Source: CAZUHK01 sp964620345 | Lineage (GTDB): Bacteria > Planctomycetota > Phycisphaerae > Phycisphaerales > Zrk34 | Direction of reading: 5' to 3' | Assembly (NCBI GenBank): GCA_964620345.1 | Contig: CAZUHK010000006.1 | Location: forward strand, 1-48,850 | Length of the DNA: 48,850 nucleotides | Shown here: in pieces, positions 35,690-46,233 of the stretch | Position numbering within the stretch: position 1 is the first letter of the stretch | How the letters are laid out: each line of letters begins with the position of its first letter | The notes under the pieces: generated by a model | Database searches by the model: none | What the model was told of the DNA's origin: nothing | The model's input: only the letters and a program-made list of their open reading frames with translations | Translations under genes and position numbers: made by a program

Positions 35690-38600
35690 GTGGCAGTACC
35701 CCACAGCATCATCGCGACCCGTGCCCGGACCATTCCCGTTGCGCTGGTGCTGACGATCGCGCTGTTGGTCCACGGGGTCAGCGGGGATGGGCGGAGGGTG
35801 GACGTGGTTCTGGCCGACCCGCTGCAGTTGCCCAACGCTCAACTGACCCACGCGGAGGTCCAGACCGACGCCGACGCCGATTCGCTGATGAACAAGGCCG
35901 CCCGTTACGTCGGCGACGGCCAGTACCGCGAGGCGCTGCTGCTGTACCAGCACGTGGTCGACCACTTTCCCGATGCGATGGTGCCCCACGCCGATGGGGT
36001 GTTCGTGCCGGCCCCGATGGTGGTGCGTCAGATCCTTGCCGGTTTCCCCGATGAAGGGCTGCGGGCGTATCGGCTGATCGCCGACGCCGAGGCGCGTGGC
36101 GTGCTCGGCGGGCCGGTCGAACAGGTGCGCGACCGCTCGGCGCTGCAGCAGGTGGCCCGGCGATACTTCATGGCCGAGGTGGGCGACGACGCGGCGTATC
36201 GGCTGGCGTGCCTGTTGATCGACGCCGGCGAATACCGCGAGGCCGCGACCTGGCTGGACATGATCGTGCGCGAGCACCCGGCACCATCGGTCGATCGCCG
36301 CGCGATGCTCGGCCGCCTGCTGATCGCCGCGGCGCGCAGCGGCCAGCGCCGCGCCGCGACACGGGCCCACGCGGAGCTCAAGCAGCTTGGCGAATTGACC
36401 GACGCCCAGGCCCGGCTTTACCAAACCGAGCTGGCCCGGCTGGATGACGATGCCCCAGCCATCGCCGACGGCTGGACGATGCGCGGCGGGGGCGCGGGGC
36501 GCGACCGCGTCATGCCGGCGCTGACCGACAGCGCCATGAAAGGCAGCGATGGCCTGTGGGCCATGCTCTGGCGCGACAGCTTCGCTCTGCGCAGCCCCCA
36601 CGGCCAATGGGGCGGCAGCTACTACCAGCTCACCACCAACGCCGCCCAGAGCCGCGGCCGACTCGTCGAACGCTGGCGGCAGCAGGGCTGGCTGCCGACC
36701 GGTCAGATCGTCTTCGCCGACGGTCGGCTCTACCACAAGTCGCACGAGGCGGTTTGGTGCCGCGACGCGGCGAGCGGCCGGGTCATCTGGCAGACCCGCA
36801 GCGGCGACAGCCCCGATGCCAACGCCCAACGCCGATCCGCCTACAACGCCCATCTCGGCACCGGCGAGCTGCCCAAGACCGCCGAAGAAGCGCTGCTGTT
36901 CGCCGACCAACTGGCCAAGGCCGTCAGCAAGGTCGGCGAGGTGATCTACCACATCCGGGACAACGACATCGGCGTCTGGCTGCAGCCGCACGAGCTGCAG
37001 CAGCGCCAGCAGGGCCGCGACACCTTGCGCGGCGGCAACGCGCTGGTCGCGCTGGACGCCAAGACCGGCAAGCCGCTCTGGCAGATCGGCCGCTCGGCCA
37101 AGCACGACGATCCGCTGGGCCTGGTCCGCTTCCACGCCACGCCCGTGCCGGTCGGCGACCACGTCGTCGCGCCGATCGAGATCGACGGCGAGCTGTTCCT
37201 GCTGGCTTTGGAACCGCGCTCGGGCAAGGTGATCTACAAGCGGTTTGTCTGTTCCTATCCCGCGTCGTTCAGCCCGCAGTGGGCGCCGTGCGCGATGGCC
37301 GTGGCCGGCGATGAGCTGTTCCTGCTGCCCGGCGAGGGGCTGGTGGTCTGCGCCTCGGCGGCCGACGGGTCGATCCGCTGGGCGCGGCCCTACGAGCAGT
37401 CGCACAGCAATCACAACCGCCACCACCGGGGCAACATGCAATCGCGCGGCCGGTGGACGGGCATCCGCGGCTGGGAAGACAACGCGCTGCTGCCGATCGG
37501 CGACACGCTCGTCGCCGCGCCGTGGGATGCGCAGATCCTCCTGCTGCTCAACCGCCGCACCGGCGAACTGCTCACCACCGATCGCAAGGGTGAGCCGGCC
37601 CCGATCCCCACGCCCCGGGGCAAGTACCTGCTGGGCGCGATCGGCGACAAGGTGCTCACCGTCGAGGCCGATCAGATCAAGACCTACCGGATCGACAGCG
37701 GCAAGCCGCACTGGCGCGCCCCGATCCCCGGCGCCACCGGCCGCGCGGCGATCACCGCCGAGGCGATCTACGTGCCGACCGGCAGCCACATCGTCCGCCT
37801 CGATCCGGCTCGCGATGGCAAGCGCATCGCCGAGGTGAAGGTCGTCACCCCCGCCGGCGACCCGGTGGGCAATCTCTACTCGGATGGCCAGCGCTTGCTG
37901 GCGACAGGGATGAACTTCGTCTACGCCCTGGCCGACGCCGATGCCATGCTCGCCCGGCTGGGCACGCGGCTGGACGCGGGCCACGAAGGCGCGGCGTACA
38001 TGCAGCGCGCCCGGCTCCACGAGCAATTGGAACAACCCGACGCGGCGCTCGCCGACTACCGCCTGGCCCACCACCACGCGGCGGACGCGGCGCTGCGGGC
38101 CGAGGCGCGGGATGAGCTGGTCCGCCGGCTGATCCGCCGCGTGCAGGGCGCGGCCAGCGCGGCCAGCGCGCCCCAGGCGACCGCGTGGCTGGATGAGGCC
38201 GCGACGCTGGTTCAGGGCGAGCCGCGCCTCGCCGCCGCGGTGACCCTGGCGCGGGCCGATCACCTGGCCGCCGTCGGTCGGCTCGACCAGGCCGTGGCGA
38301 TCTACACCGACCTGATCCAAGCGCAGGCGGAACTTGCAGAGGGTGAAGCGGGTGAAGCGACGCTGACGCGCCTCAGCGATGCGCACGGCGTGCGCTGGGT
38401 GCGGGCGTCGACGGCCGCGGCCGAGGCGCTGGCGCGCCTGGTCGCCCGGCACGGGCCGGGGGTCAGCGACCAGCTCGAATCCGCCGCCGCCGCTCGCTAC
38501 CAGGCCGCCGCCGCCGCGCTGGCCCAGGCGCCGCTGCGCACGGGCAAGGTCGACGCCGTGCGAGATCTGTACCACCTGGCCGCCAACGCGCCGGGAACCG

Positions 38601-40507
38601 ACGCGGCGATGCGTGCGATTACCAAGCTCGGTGAATACGACGATACGATCGGCCTGAAAGAGCCGATGGTGCTGCTGGCCCGGCTGGCCGACGGCCGCGA
38701 CCGGCGGACCGCCGCGCAGGCCCTGGCGGCGCTGGGTGGGCTGTACGAGCTGGCCGGCTGGCCGCGGCAGGCGCGCGATGCCTACCAGCGCCTGGCCTCG
38801 CTGGGCGAGGCGCCGGTGATGGTCTGGTCGCCGCCGCCGGCGCCCCAGCCGGCGCCGGGGCCTCATGCGGATGGCACGCCCCCGCCGCCGGCGCCCGTCG
38901 CCCCCGCCACCGCCGCGGCCGACTTCGCCGCCCGGCGCCTGGCCGAGATCCCCGCCGCCGCGCTCGCCGTCGTCCCCGATCGCTTCCCCGCCCCGCCGCT
39001 GGAACGCCGCTGGGAAGTCCGCGGACGGCAGAACTACCTCACCGAAGACCTCGATGCCGACAACTCGGCGTTCCTCGATGAGCACATGATCGTGCTGATG
39101 CGCGACACCAGCCAGATCGCCTGCTACCCCGCGGGCCGGCTCAACGCCGACCAGCCCACCTGGCGCATCGACGTGCCGCGCGAGGTGCTCAACCACATGC
39201 ACGTCTCCCAGCACGGCGTGTTCTTCAACGGCGACCTGGCCGGCCACCTGCTGGTCACCCGTGTCGACGGGCAGATCACCGGATACAGCGCGCTGACCGG
39301 CAAGATGCTCTGGACCGCCGAGCACGACGACCCGACCTTCAGCCCAGGCAACAACTGGCAGTCGGTTCAGCAGCGCACCGCCGGTGTGATGTCGCTGGCC
39401 GTCGGGCCGGATGTCGTCGCCATCCACCGAGTCGACGAGCAGATGAACGACGCTATCGAGGTGATCGACGCCACCGCCGCCGGTCGCGGCCGCGTCATCT
39501 GGCGACGCCGGTTCGAAGACGCGGCCATCAACGGCGCCTACGTCACCGATCGCCACGTCGCGGTCGTCCTCGAAGGCATGACCCGCCTGGCGATCTGCGA
39601 TCGGCTCAGCGGCGAGGTGCTGGGCCAAACCAAGCTCGACCAGCCCGCCCAGCGCTTCGTCTGGGCCGACGACTCCGTCATGATCTACACCGGCCAGGCC
39701 CAGGTCGTCTGCCATGCCCTGCCCGACCTGGAAGTCCGCTGGGAACGCCCGTGCAATAACTTAAACCAGTTCGGCCTGCTCGACGACCAGACCGCGTTCA
39801 TCGTCGATCGATCCGGCCGCGTGATCGTTCAGGATCTGCGGACCGGCCGGGCCCGCGCGGCGTTCGCCAACAGCGAGGTCGGCACCAACACCAACGAAGG
39901 CCTGATCGCCATGGACCGCGCCGGCACGACGCTCTACGCCTTCGGCTGGGACAACCGCGGCAAGCGTGCCCTGAGCATCCTCGACCTCGAATCGGCCAAA
40001 CGCCGCACCCGCATCGACCTGGGCCAGCAGCACTACAGCCCCCCTAACATCAGGGACATCGCCCGCAGCACCGGGCCGATCCCCTGGGCCAAGCGGAAGA
40101 AAAAGTCCAACGGCTCCCATGAAAACCACCCGACCATCGTGTTCTACGACCGGCAGACCGGCAAGCCAATCAAGGACGCCGAGCTGTCCCTGGCCGATCC
40201 GAAAAACAACCGCGGCTATTCGTACATCTACCGCGGGCCGATCGCCCGGGGCGATGCGCTGATCGTCACAACCAACCGCGGTCTGATCGCCTACCAGGCC
40301 GTGCCCAACGCGCCCGGTGGTGACGGCGACGGCGACGAGGACCAGGCCGACCCGCCTGCGCCGGACGAGTCGGCCCAAGGGCGGCGGCGCGAGCGCGCGG
40401 CGCAGGAGTTGCAACAGATCACCCAGGCAATGCGGCAGGACGCCGACCCCGCGGTCGAATTTCCACTCGCCCCGCCGGTAAATCCGGCGCAACCCGAACC
40501 ACGCTGA
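35690..40507 (+). CDS. Giant exported TPR / PQQ-type beta-propeller protein
   Basis: 1605 residues from a GTG at 35690. Signal peptide about 1-32 (TIPVALVLTIALLVHGVSG). Domain order by residue: TPR-like helices 60-290 (NKAARYVGDGQYREALLLYQ), first PQQ-type propeller about 335-760 (for example YHKSHEAVWCRDAASGRVIW, ALVALDAKTGKPLWQIG, YRIDSGKPHWRAPI), TPR/helical solenoid about 760-1090, second propeller about 1105-1545 (YSALTGKMLWTAEHDD, AICDRLSGEVLGQT, SNRGLIAYQAV-like final blade), and an acidic, charged tail. The blades follow the A..D..TGK..W pattern of BamB/PQQ repeats, but no PQQ ligands are obvious, so a scaffold rather than a dehydrogenase is likely. A paralogue starts at 46234. Heads the MoxR cluster. 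Confidence 0.85.
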   Translation: MAVPHSIIATRARTIPVALVLTIALLVHGVSGDGRRVDVVLADPLQLPNAQLTHAEVQTDADADSLMNKAARYVGDGQYREALLLYQHVVDHFPDAMVPHADGVFVPAPMVVRQILAGFPDEGLRAYRLIADAEARGVLGGPVEQVRDRSALQQVARRYFMAEVGDDAAYRLACLLIDAGEYREAATWLDMIVREHPAPSVDRRAMLGRLLIAAARSGQRRAATRAHAELKQLGELTDAQARLYQTELARLDDDAPAIADGWTMRGGGAGRDRVMPALTDSAMKGSDGLWAMLWRDSFALRSPHGQWGGSYYQLTTNAAQSRGRLVERWRQQGWLPTGQIVFADGRLYHKSHEAVWCRDAASGRVIWQTRSGDSPDANAQRRSAYNAHLGTGELPKTAEEALLFADQLAKAVSKVGEVIYHIRDNDIGVWLQPHELQQRQQGRDTLRGGNALVALDAKTGKPLWQIGRSAKHDDPLGLVRFHATPVPVGDHVVAPIEIDGELFLLALEPRSGKVIYKRFVCSYPASFSPQWAPCAMAVAGDELFLLPGEGLVVCASAADGSIRWARPYEQSHSNHNRHHRGNMQSRGRWTGIRGWEDNALLPIGDTLVAAPWDAQILLLLNRRTGELLTTDRKGEPAPIPTPRGKYLLGAIGDKVLTVEADQIKTYRIDSGKPHWRAPIPGATGRAAITAEAIYVPTGSHIVRLDPARDGKRIAEVKVVTPAGDPVGNLYSDGQRLLATGMNFVYALADADAMLARLGTRLDAGHEGAAYMQRARLHEQLEQPDAALADYRLAHHHAADAALRAEARDELVRRLIRRVQGAASAASAPQATAWLDEAATLVQGEPRLAAAVTLARADHLAAVGRLDQAVAIYTDLIQAQAELAEGEAGEATLTRLSDAHGVRWVRASTAAAEALARLVARHGPGVSDQLESAAAARYQAAAAALAQAPLRTGKVDAVRDLYHLAANAPGTDAAMRAITKLGEYDDTIGLKEPMVLLARLADGRDRRTAAQALAALGGLYELAGWPRQARDAYQRLASLGEAPVMVWSPPPAPQPAPGPHADGTPPPPAPVAPATAAADFAARRLAEIPAAALAVVPDRFPAPPLERRWEVRGRQNYLTEDLDADNSAFLDEHMIVLMRDTSQIACYPAGRLNADQPTWRIDVPREVLNHMHVSQHGVFFNGDLAGHLLVTRVDGQITGYSALTGKMLWTAEHDDPTFSPGNNWQSVQQRTAGVMSLAVGPDVVAIHRVDEQMNDAIEVIDATAAGRGRVIWRRRFEDAAINGAYVTDRHVAVVLEGMTRLAICDRLSGEVLGQTKLDQPAQRFVWADDSVMIYTGQAQVVCHALPDLEVRWERPCNNLNQFGLLDDQTAFIVDRSGRVIVQDLRTGRARAAFANSEVGTNTNEGLIAMDRAGTTLYAFGWDNRGKRALSILDLESAKRRTRIDLGQQHYSPPNIRDIARSTGPIPWAKRKKKSNGSHENHPTIVFYDRQTGKPIKDAELSLADPKNNRGYSYIYRGPIARGDALIVTTNRGLIAYQAVPNAPGGDGDGDEDQADPPAPDESAQGRRRERAAQELQQITQAMRQDADPAVEFPLAPPVNPAQPEPR

Positions 40508-40535
40508 GCGTGTTAGTCAGGCAAGGAGACCGCCG

Positions 40536-41588
40536 ATGGCACGACATCTGACGCTAACGCTGGCCGTGGTGATGCTTTGCGCGACGGCCGGCCGGCCCGT
40601 GGGCGCCCAGGCCGTGGCCAAGCGCCCGCCGCTGATCACCGCCGAGGCCGAGGCCGCGATCGACAAGGGCCTGGCGTTCCTCGCCCGCACCCAGAGCCGC
40701 GATGGCTCGTGGCGATCGGGCACGCGCTACGGCTCGTACCCCGCGGCCATGACCTCGCTGGCGGGCATGGCTCTGCTGGGCGGGGGCAACACGCCCGTCG
40801 AGGGCAAGCACGCGGCCAACGTCCGCCGCGCCGTCGATTACATCCTCAGTTGCTCGACGAACACCGGGCTGATCAGCCGGCCCGGGGAAGAACAACGCGC
40901 CATGTACGGCCACGGCTTCGCCATGCTCTTCCTCTCCGAGGCCTACGGCATGGAGCAGGACGCGACCCGCCAGCAGCGCATCAAGCGCGTGCTGACCAAG
41001 GCCATCGAATTGACCGGCAAGAGCCAGAGCCAGTGGGGCGGCTGGCTGTACACGCCCGACTCCGGCGGGGACGAGGGCTCGGTCACCATCACCCAGGTCC
41101 AGGGCCTGCGCGCGGCGCGAAACGCGGGCGTCAAGGTTCCCAAAAAGATCATCGACAAGGCGATCGAATACATCGAGAAGTCGGCCAACAAGGACGGGGG
41201 CATCCGCTACACCGCGCGCGGCGGGGGCAGCGCCCGCCCGCCGATCACCGCCGCGGCCGTCGCCGTGCTCTACAACGCCGGCGAATACGAAAACCCCGTC
41301 GCCACCAAGGCCCTGGGCTTCATGGAAAACATGATGAAAGGCGACCCGGCCAAAGCCCTGGGCCGCGGACACAAGTTCTACACCCTGCTCTACCTCTCCC
41401 AGGCGATGTTCCAGGCCAGCGAGGAAAAGTGGAACAAGTTCTTCCCCGCTGTCCGCGACGATCTTGTCAAGACCCAGGGCGCCGACGGCTCCTGGGTCGG
41501 CGACTCGGTCGGCACGACCTACGGCACCGCGATCGCCATCACCACCCTCACCCTGCCCTACAAGTACGTGCCGATCTATCAGAGATAG
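40536..41588 (+). CDS. Exported prenyltransferase/squalene-cyclase-fold protein
   Basis: 350 residues. The ATG at 40536 has an AAGGAG site. Signal peptide MARHLTLTLAVVMLCATAGRPVGA. The body is made of alpha/alpha repeats: AIDKGLAFLARTQSRDGSW, TSLAGMALLG, VRRAVDYILSC, YGHGFAMLFLSEAYG, QSQWGGWLYTPD, GIRYTARGGG and KTQGADGSWVGD. The Q...DGSW-type motifs are of the prenyltransferase / squalene oxidase repeat family, here exported and lacking the DXDD cyclase acid. In planctomycetes such proteins are frequent near MoxR/VWA genes; their role is unknown. It follows the giant propeller gene by 28 bases and precedes MoxR. Confidence 0.85.
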   Translation: MARHLTLTLAVVMLCATAGRPVGAQAVAKRPPLITAEAEAAIDKGLAFLARTQSRDGSWRSGTRYGSYPAAMTSLAGMALLGGGNTPVEGKHAANVRRAVDYILSCSTNTGLISRPGEEQRAMYGHGFAMLFLSEAYGMEQDATRQQRIKRVLTKAIELTGKSQSQWGGWLYTPDSGGDEGSVTITQVQGLRAARNAGVKVPKKIIDKAIEYIEKSANKDGGIRYTARGGGSARPPITAAAVAVLYNAGEYENPVATKALGFMENMMKGDPAKALGRGHKFYTLLYLSQAMFQASEEKWNKFFPAVRDDLVKTQGADGSWVGDSVGTTYGTAIAITTLTLPYKYVPIYQR

Positions 41589-41610
41589 TTCAAGGTCTTG
41601 AGATTGGTAC

Positions 41611-41645
41611 GATCCGCGATCCGCAAACCGACATCCGCGATTCTT
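41611..41645. repeat. 7-base-period direct repeat before the MoxR gene
   Basis: Units GATCCGC, GATCCGC, AAACCGA, CATCCGC, GATTCTT in 7-base steps between the exported alpha/alpha-repeat gene and the MoxR gene. Only one arm is present. It ends right at the TAAGGA ribosome site of the MoxR gene. Confidence 0.72.
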
Positions 41646-41657
41646 TAAGGAACTGGC

Positions 41658-42732
<1,075 letters not shown>

Positions 42733-42737
<5 letters not shown>

Positions 42738-42857
42738 CCAATGATAAACATCCAATTCACCAAGGCAGGCCGCGCGCAACAGATGATTTGGACATTGAAA
42801 CTTGACGCCTCATTGGTCATCCGCCATTTGTCATCGATCATTTCGATTTGACCGCTC
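42733..42857. repeat. 7-base-period inverted repeat across the MoxR stop codon
   Basis: Left arm GACCAAT / GATAAAC / ATCCAAT units from 42733, right arm at about 42807-42855 (TCATTGGTCA, CATTTGTCATC). TGACCAATGA and TCATTGGTCA are complementary over ten bases. AATGACCAATG at 42733-42743 is identical to the arm at 15986-15996, and in both places its TGA is the stop codon. The element fills the whole spacer up to the DUF58 start. Confidence 0.82.
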
Positions 42858-43781
42858 ATGCCTGAAAACCCCCGCCAATACCTCGATCCCAAAGTCCTCA
42901 GCAAGATCACCCGCCTGGACCTCAAGGCCCGGCTGGTGGTCGAGGGGTTCATCACCGGTCTGCACAAGTCGCCCTACCACGGCTTCGCGGTCGAGTTCGC
43001 CCAGCACCGCCAGTACGTGCCCGGCGATGAGATCAAGCACATCGACTGGAAGGTCTGGTCCAAGACCGACCGGTTCTACATCAAGGAATACGAGGAAGAG
43101 ACCAACCTCAAGTGTACGCTGCTGCTGGACTGTTCCAAGAGCATGCGCTACGGCGAGCACGACGGCGAAGGCATGAGCAAGTTCGACTACGGCGCGACGC
43201 TCGCGGCGTCGCTGGCGTACCTGCTGCAACGCCAGCAGGACGCGGTCGGGCTGGTCACATTCGACAACGACATGCGGCTGAACATGCCCGCCAGCGCCAA
43301 CCCCACGCACGTCAAGCGGCTGGTGCACGAGCTGGAGCAAACCCAGCCCGACCACCGCACCGACGTGGGCGATGTGTTCCACGTGCTGGCCGAGCAGATC
43401 CGCCGGCGCGGGCTGATCGCGCTGATCAGCGACCTGTTCGTCGACATCGACACGCTCACCGAGGCGTTGCGCCACTTCCGCCACCGCCGCCACGAAGTCG
43501 CGGTGTTCCACGTGATGCACGAGCACGAGCTGACCTTCCCCTTCCAGGACAACACGATGTTCAAGGGCCTGGAGGTCGAGACGGAGCTGCTGGCCGAGCC
43601 GCGGGCGCTGCGCAAGGCGTATCTCGAGGCCAAGGATGAGTTCGTCGACCGGGTCCGCAAGACCTGCGCGACCGCGGGGATCGATTACATCCCCCTGAGC
43701 ACCGCCGACCCGCTGGACGCGGCGCTGAGCAGCTACCTGGCGTTCCGCCAGCGCACGACGCGGGTGGCCAGGCGGGGTTAG
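42858..43781 (+). CDS. DUF58 (VWA-like) protein, MoxR partner
   Basis: 307 residues. DUF58 signature: GFAVEFAQHRQYVPGDE and IKHIDWKVWSKTDRFYIKEYE at about 42-80, then a VWA-type MIDAS at 91-95 (LLLDCSKSMRY, DxSxS intact) and YGATLAASLAYLLQRQQDAVG, ALISDLFVD. No transmembrane segment is present, so it is cytoplasmic. DUF58 proteins accompany MoxR ATPases and probably bind the client. The start ATG (42858) has no good ribosome site, so coupling to MoxR translation or repeat-mediated control is possible. Followed after 145 bases by the VWA membrane protein. Confidence 0.92.
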   Translation: MPENPRQYLDPKVLSKITRLDLKARLVVEGFITGLHKSPYHGFAVEFAQHRQYVPGDEIKHIDWKVWSKTDRFYIKEYEEETNLKCTLLLDCSKSMRYGEHDGEGMSKFDYGATLAASLAYLLQRQQDAVGLVTFDNDMRLNMPASANPTHVKRLVHELEQTQPDHRTDVGDVFHVLAEQIRRRGLIALISDLFVDIDTLTEALRHFRHRRHEVAVFHVMHEHELTFPFQDNTMFKGLEVETELLAEPRALRKAYLEAKDEFVDRVRKTCATAGIDYIPLSTADPLDAALSSYLAFRQRTTRVARRG

Positions 43782-43787
43782 GGGAGA

Positions 43788-43894
43788 ACCACGAAGACAC
43801 GAAGGACGCGAAGACGCGCAGAAGACCAGGAATGATAAGAAGAAACGGGCGTTGATCTGACTTAGTGATCTTTGTGGCTTTGTGGGCTTTGTGG
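43788..43894. repeat. 9-base-period inverted repeat between DUF58 and BatA-like genes
   Basis: Left arm ACCACGAAG, ACACGAAGG, ACGCGAAG units (43788-43824) and right arm CTTTGTGG units, three copies nine bases apart (43868-43894). The arms are inverted versions of each other (CCACRAAG). The spacer includes unrelated sequence of about 40 bases. Arms lie after the DUF58 stop and 32 bases before the next start. Confidence 0.8.
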
Positions 43895-43926
43895 ATTATT
43901 CGCCTGGTTTGATTTAGGAGTTTGAT

Positions 43927-46224
43927 TTGTTCGGTTGGCTTGGCATCTCGGCGGTGAATCCCGCGTTGTTGTGGGGCGGGTTGGCGATCGCCTCGCCGAT
44001 CCTGATCCATCTGCTTTCCAAGCGCAAGTTCAAGCGCGTCGAATGGGCGGCGATGGATTTTCTGCTTCAGGCCGACCGGCGCAATCGGCGTCGGATCCGC
44101 CTGGAAAATCTGATCCTGCTGCTGTTGCGGTGCCTGGCGATCCTGCTGATCGCGATGCTGGTTTCGCGGTTGGTTTTGCAGCCGACCGGGCTGGCGTCGA
44201 TGCTCAACCAGCAGGCGCGGACCGAGCGGATCATCCTCATCGACGACTCGCCCAGCACGCGGGTGCGCGTGGGCAACGCCAACGTGTTTGACACGGCCAA
44301 GCGGGCGGTCATCGCGTTCGTGCGCAACCTGGCCACCGAGCGGCCGGGCGACACCGTGACGCTGCTGACCACCAGCGGACCGACCGATCCGATCCGTAAC
44401 GATTTTCCGCTGGAGAAGACCGAGGACCTGGTCGCGGCGATCGATCAGTTGGCGCTCAGCGACGTCGCGGCCGACCTGGACCAAGCGCTGCTCGCGGTGG
44501 AAGAGAACATCGACGAGGCCCGGGCCGGCGGCGCGGGTTCGATCAACCGGGTGCTCTACCTCATCACCGACCTGCGCCAGCGCGACTGGACGCCCGCGGC
44601 CGACACGCCCGAGGACCGCACGATCGCCAGGATTCTCGAACGCCTGGGCGAGCAGTCCGACGGCGTGGTGATCGTGAACATGGGCGACATTCACGCGGAC
44701 AACCTGGCGATCACCGACATCCGTGCCCGCGAGAAATCGCTGGTGGCGGGCGTGGGCAACCGCTTCGAGGTGACGGTGAAGAACTTCGGCACGACCGAGG
44801 CGAACGACGTGAAGGTGACGTTCACCGCCGGCGACGCCCCGCCGCTGATCGGCTTTATCAACGCGATCCCCGCCGGGGGCGTTGGCTCGGCGTCGTTCAC
44901 GTTCACCTTCCCCGGGCCCGGGTCGTACGAGGTCCGCGCCGAGCTGGAGCCCGATGCCCTGCCGGCCGACAACCAGCGGCTGCTGGCGGCGCGCGTCAAG
45001 CAGGGGGTGAAGGTGTTGATCGTCGATGGCGATCCGTCGGCCGACTACCGCGCCGAGTCTTACTTCCTGGCCCGCGCGCTCGACCCGCGCGGCCAGTCGG
45101 TCAGCGGCAACGTCGTCGAGGTGCTCACCGAGAACCAGTTCGCCGCGGCGACGCTGGACGATTACCAGGTGATCGCGCTGTGCAACGTCTACCAGATCCC
45201 CGAACCCCAGCGGCAGGCGCTGCGGCGATGGGTCCAGGCCGGCGGGGGGCTGGTGGTGTACCTGGGCGACCAGGTCGACGATGTGATCTACAACGAGCAG
45301 ATGCTGGGGTACGACCTGATGCCCGGCGCGCTGACGGATCTGCGCGGCGACGAGACCGAGCGGGCCTGGGCCGAGCCGACCGGCGAGGCGTCGTCGCACC
45401 CGGTGATGGCGATGTTCGCCGGGACGAACAACCCGCTGCTGAGCCGGGTGAAGGTGTTTCAGTGGTGGGGCATCGAGCCGGACGAGCAAATGGTCGCCCA
45501 GGGGCAGGTACGGGTGGTGTCGCGGCTGAACGACCGCGAGTCCTCGGCGCTGCTGGTCGAGCGGAGCGTGGGTGATGGTCGGGTGATGCTGTTTACCACG
45601 ACCGCGGACGCGGACTGGACGGCCTGGCCGCAGGACGCGAGTTTTGTGATCGCGGCGTTGGAGGTGGTGCAATACCTGGCGCCGACGACGACGGACGAAG
45701 GCACGGTGCGCGTGGGCCGCGCCCTGATCGCGCCGATCGACGTGTCGCGTTACCAGGCCGAGGCGAGGGTGACCCCGCCGGGCACGGGCGAGACGACGAT
45801 GGTGCAGGCCCAGATGATCGACCTGGAGGCGAGGGGCGAAGCGGAAGACGCCACCGTCGCGGCGCCGGACGACGCGGGGCCCGAACCCCCGGCCGAGCGG
45901 CGCGCGACGATGGCGCTGCGGTACGACCAGACCCGGCGGGCGGGCCTCTACCGCGTGCGGCTGTCGGGCCACGATGGTTCGAGTCGCGAGCTGCTTTTCG
46001 CGGCCAACATCGACCCGGCCGAGGGCGATCTGGCCCCGATGGCGACCGACACGCTGGGCAAACAGTTGGGTGAATCCAACGTGCAGCTCGTGGACGGCGA
46101 AGATTACCTGGATCAGGACACCGCGGGCGGGCGCGTCGAGCTGTGGCGGACGCTGGCGGTGCTTTTACTGATCGTGCTGTGTACCGAGCAGTTTTTGGCC
46201 TGGACGTTTGGGCGCAGGCGCTAG
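43927..46224 (+). CDS. BatA/aerotolerance-type membrane protein with VWA domain
   Basis: 765 residues. The TTG at 43927 is supported by AGGAG six bases upstream; it gives MFGWLGISAVNPALLWGGLA, the BatA N-terminal helix. Next: HLLSKRKFKRVEWAAMDFL, TM2 at about 62-82 (LILLLLRCLAILLIAML), then a VWA domain with IILIDDSPST (MIDAS at 106-110). The rest is a CARDB-like beta domain (VTVKNFGTTEANDVKV) and a domain with VLIVDGDPSADYRAESYF resembling class I glutamine amidotransferase-like folds in this family (no catalytic Cys is evident). A C-terminal TM is at about 738-758. It is the membrane partner of the MoxR/DUF58 system. Confidence 0.9.
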   Translation: MFGWLGISAVNPALLWGGLAIASPILIHLLSKRKFKRVEWAAMDFLLQADRRNRRRIRLENLILLLLRCLAILLIAMLVSRLVLQPTGLASMLNQQARTERIILIDDSPSTRVRVGNANVFDTAKRAVIAFVRNLATERPGDTVTLLTTSGPTDPIRNDFPLEKTEDLVAAIDQLALSDVAADLDQALLAVEENIDEARAGGAGSINRVLYLITDLRQRDWTPAADTPEDRTIARILERLGEQSDGVVIVNMGDIHADNLAITDIRAREKSLVAGVGNRFEVTVKNFGTTEANDVKVTFTAGDAPPLIGFINAIPAGGVGSASFTFTFPGPGSYEVRAELEPDALPADNQRLLAARVKQGVKVLIVDGDPSADYRAESYFLARALDPRGQSVSGNVVEVLTENQFAAATLDDYQVIALCNVYQIPEPQRQALRRWVQAGGGLVVYLGDQVDDVIYNEQMLGYDLMPGALTDLRGDETERAWAEPTGEASSHPVMAMFAGTNNPLLSRVKVFQWWGIEPDEQMVAQGQVRVVSRLNDRESSALLVERSVGDGRVMLFTTTADADWTAWPQDASFVIAALEVVQYLAPTTTDEGTVRVGRALIAPIDVSRYQAEARVTPPGTGETTMVQAQMIDLEARGEAEDATVAAPDDAGPEPPAERRATMALRYDQTRRAGLYRVRLSGHDGSSRELLFAANIDPAEGDLAPMATDTLGKQLGESNVQLVDGEDYLDQDTAGGRVELWRTLAVLLLIVLCTEQFLAWTFGRRR

Positions 46225-46233
46225 AGTGTGATC

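Noticed and set aside
34748..39715. Very long open frame (about 1655 codons) on the minus strand opposite the giant propeller gene
   Set aside because: High third-position GC keeps the opposite strand free of stops. The product is Arg/Val/Gly/His-rich, lacks domain motifs and signal, while the plus strand encodes clear PQQ/TPR repeats.
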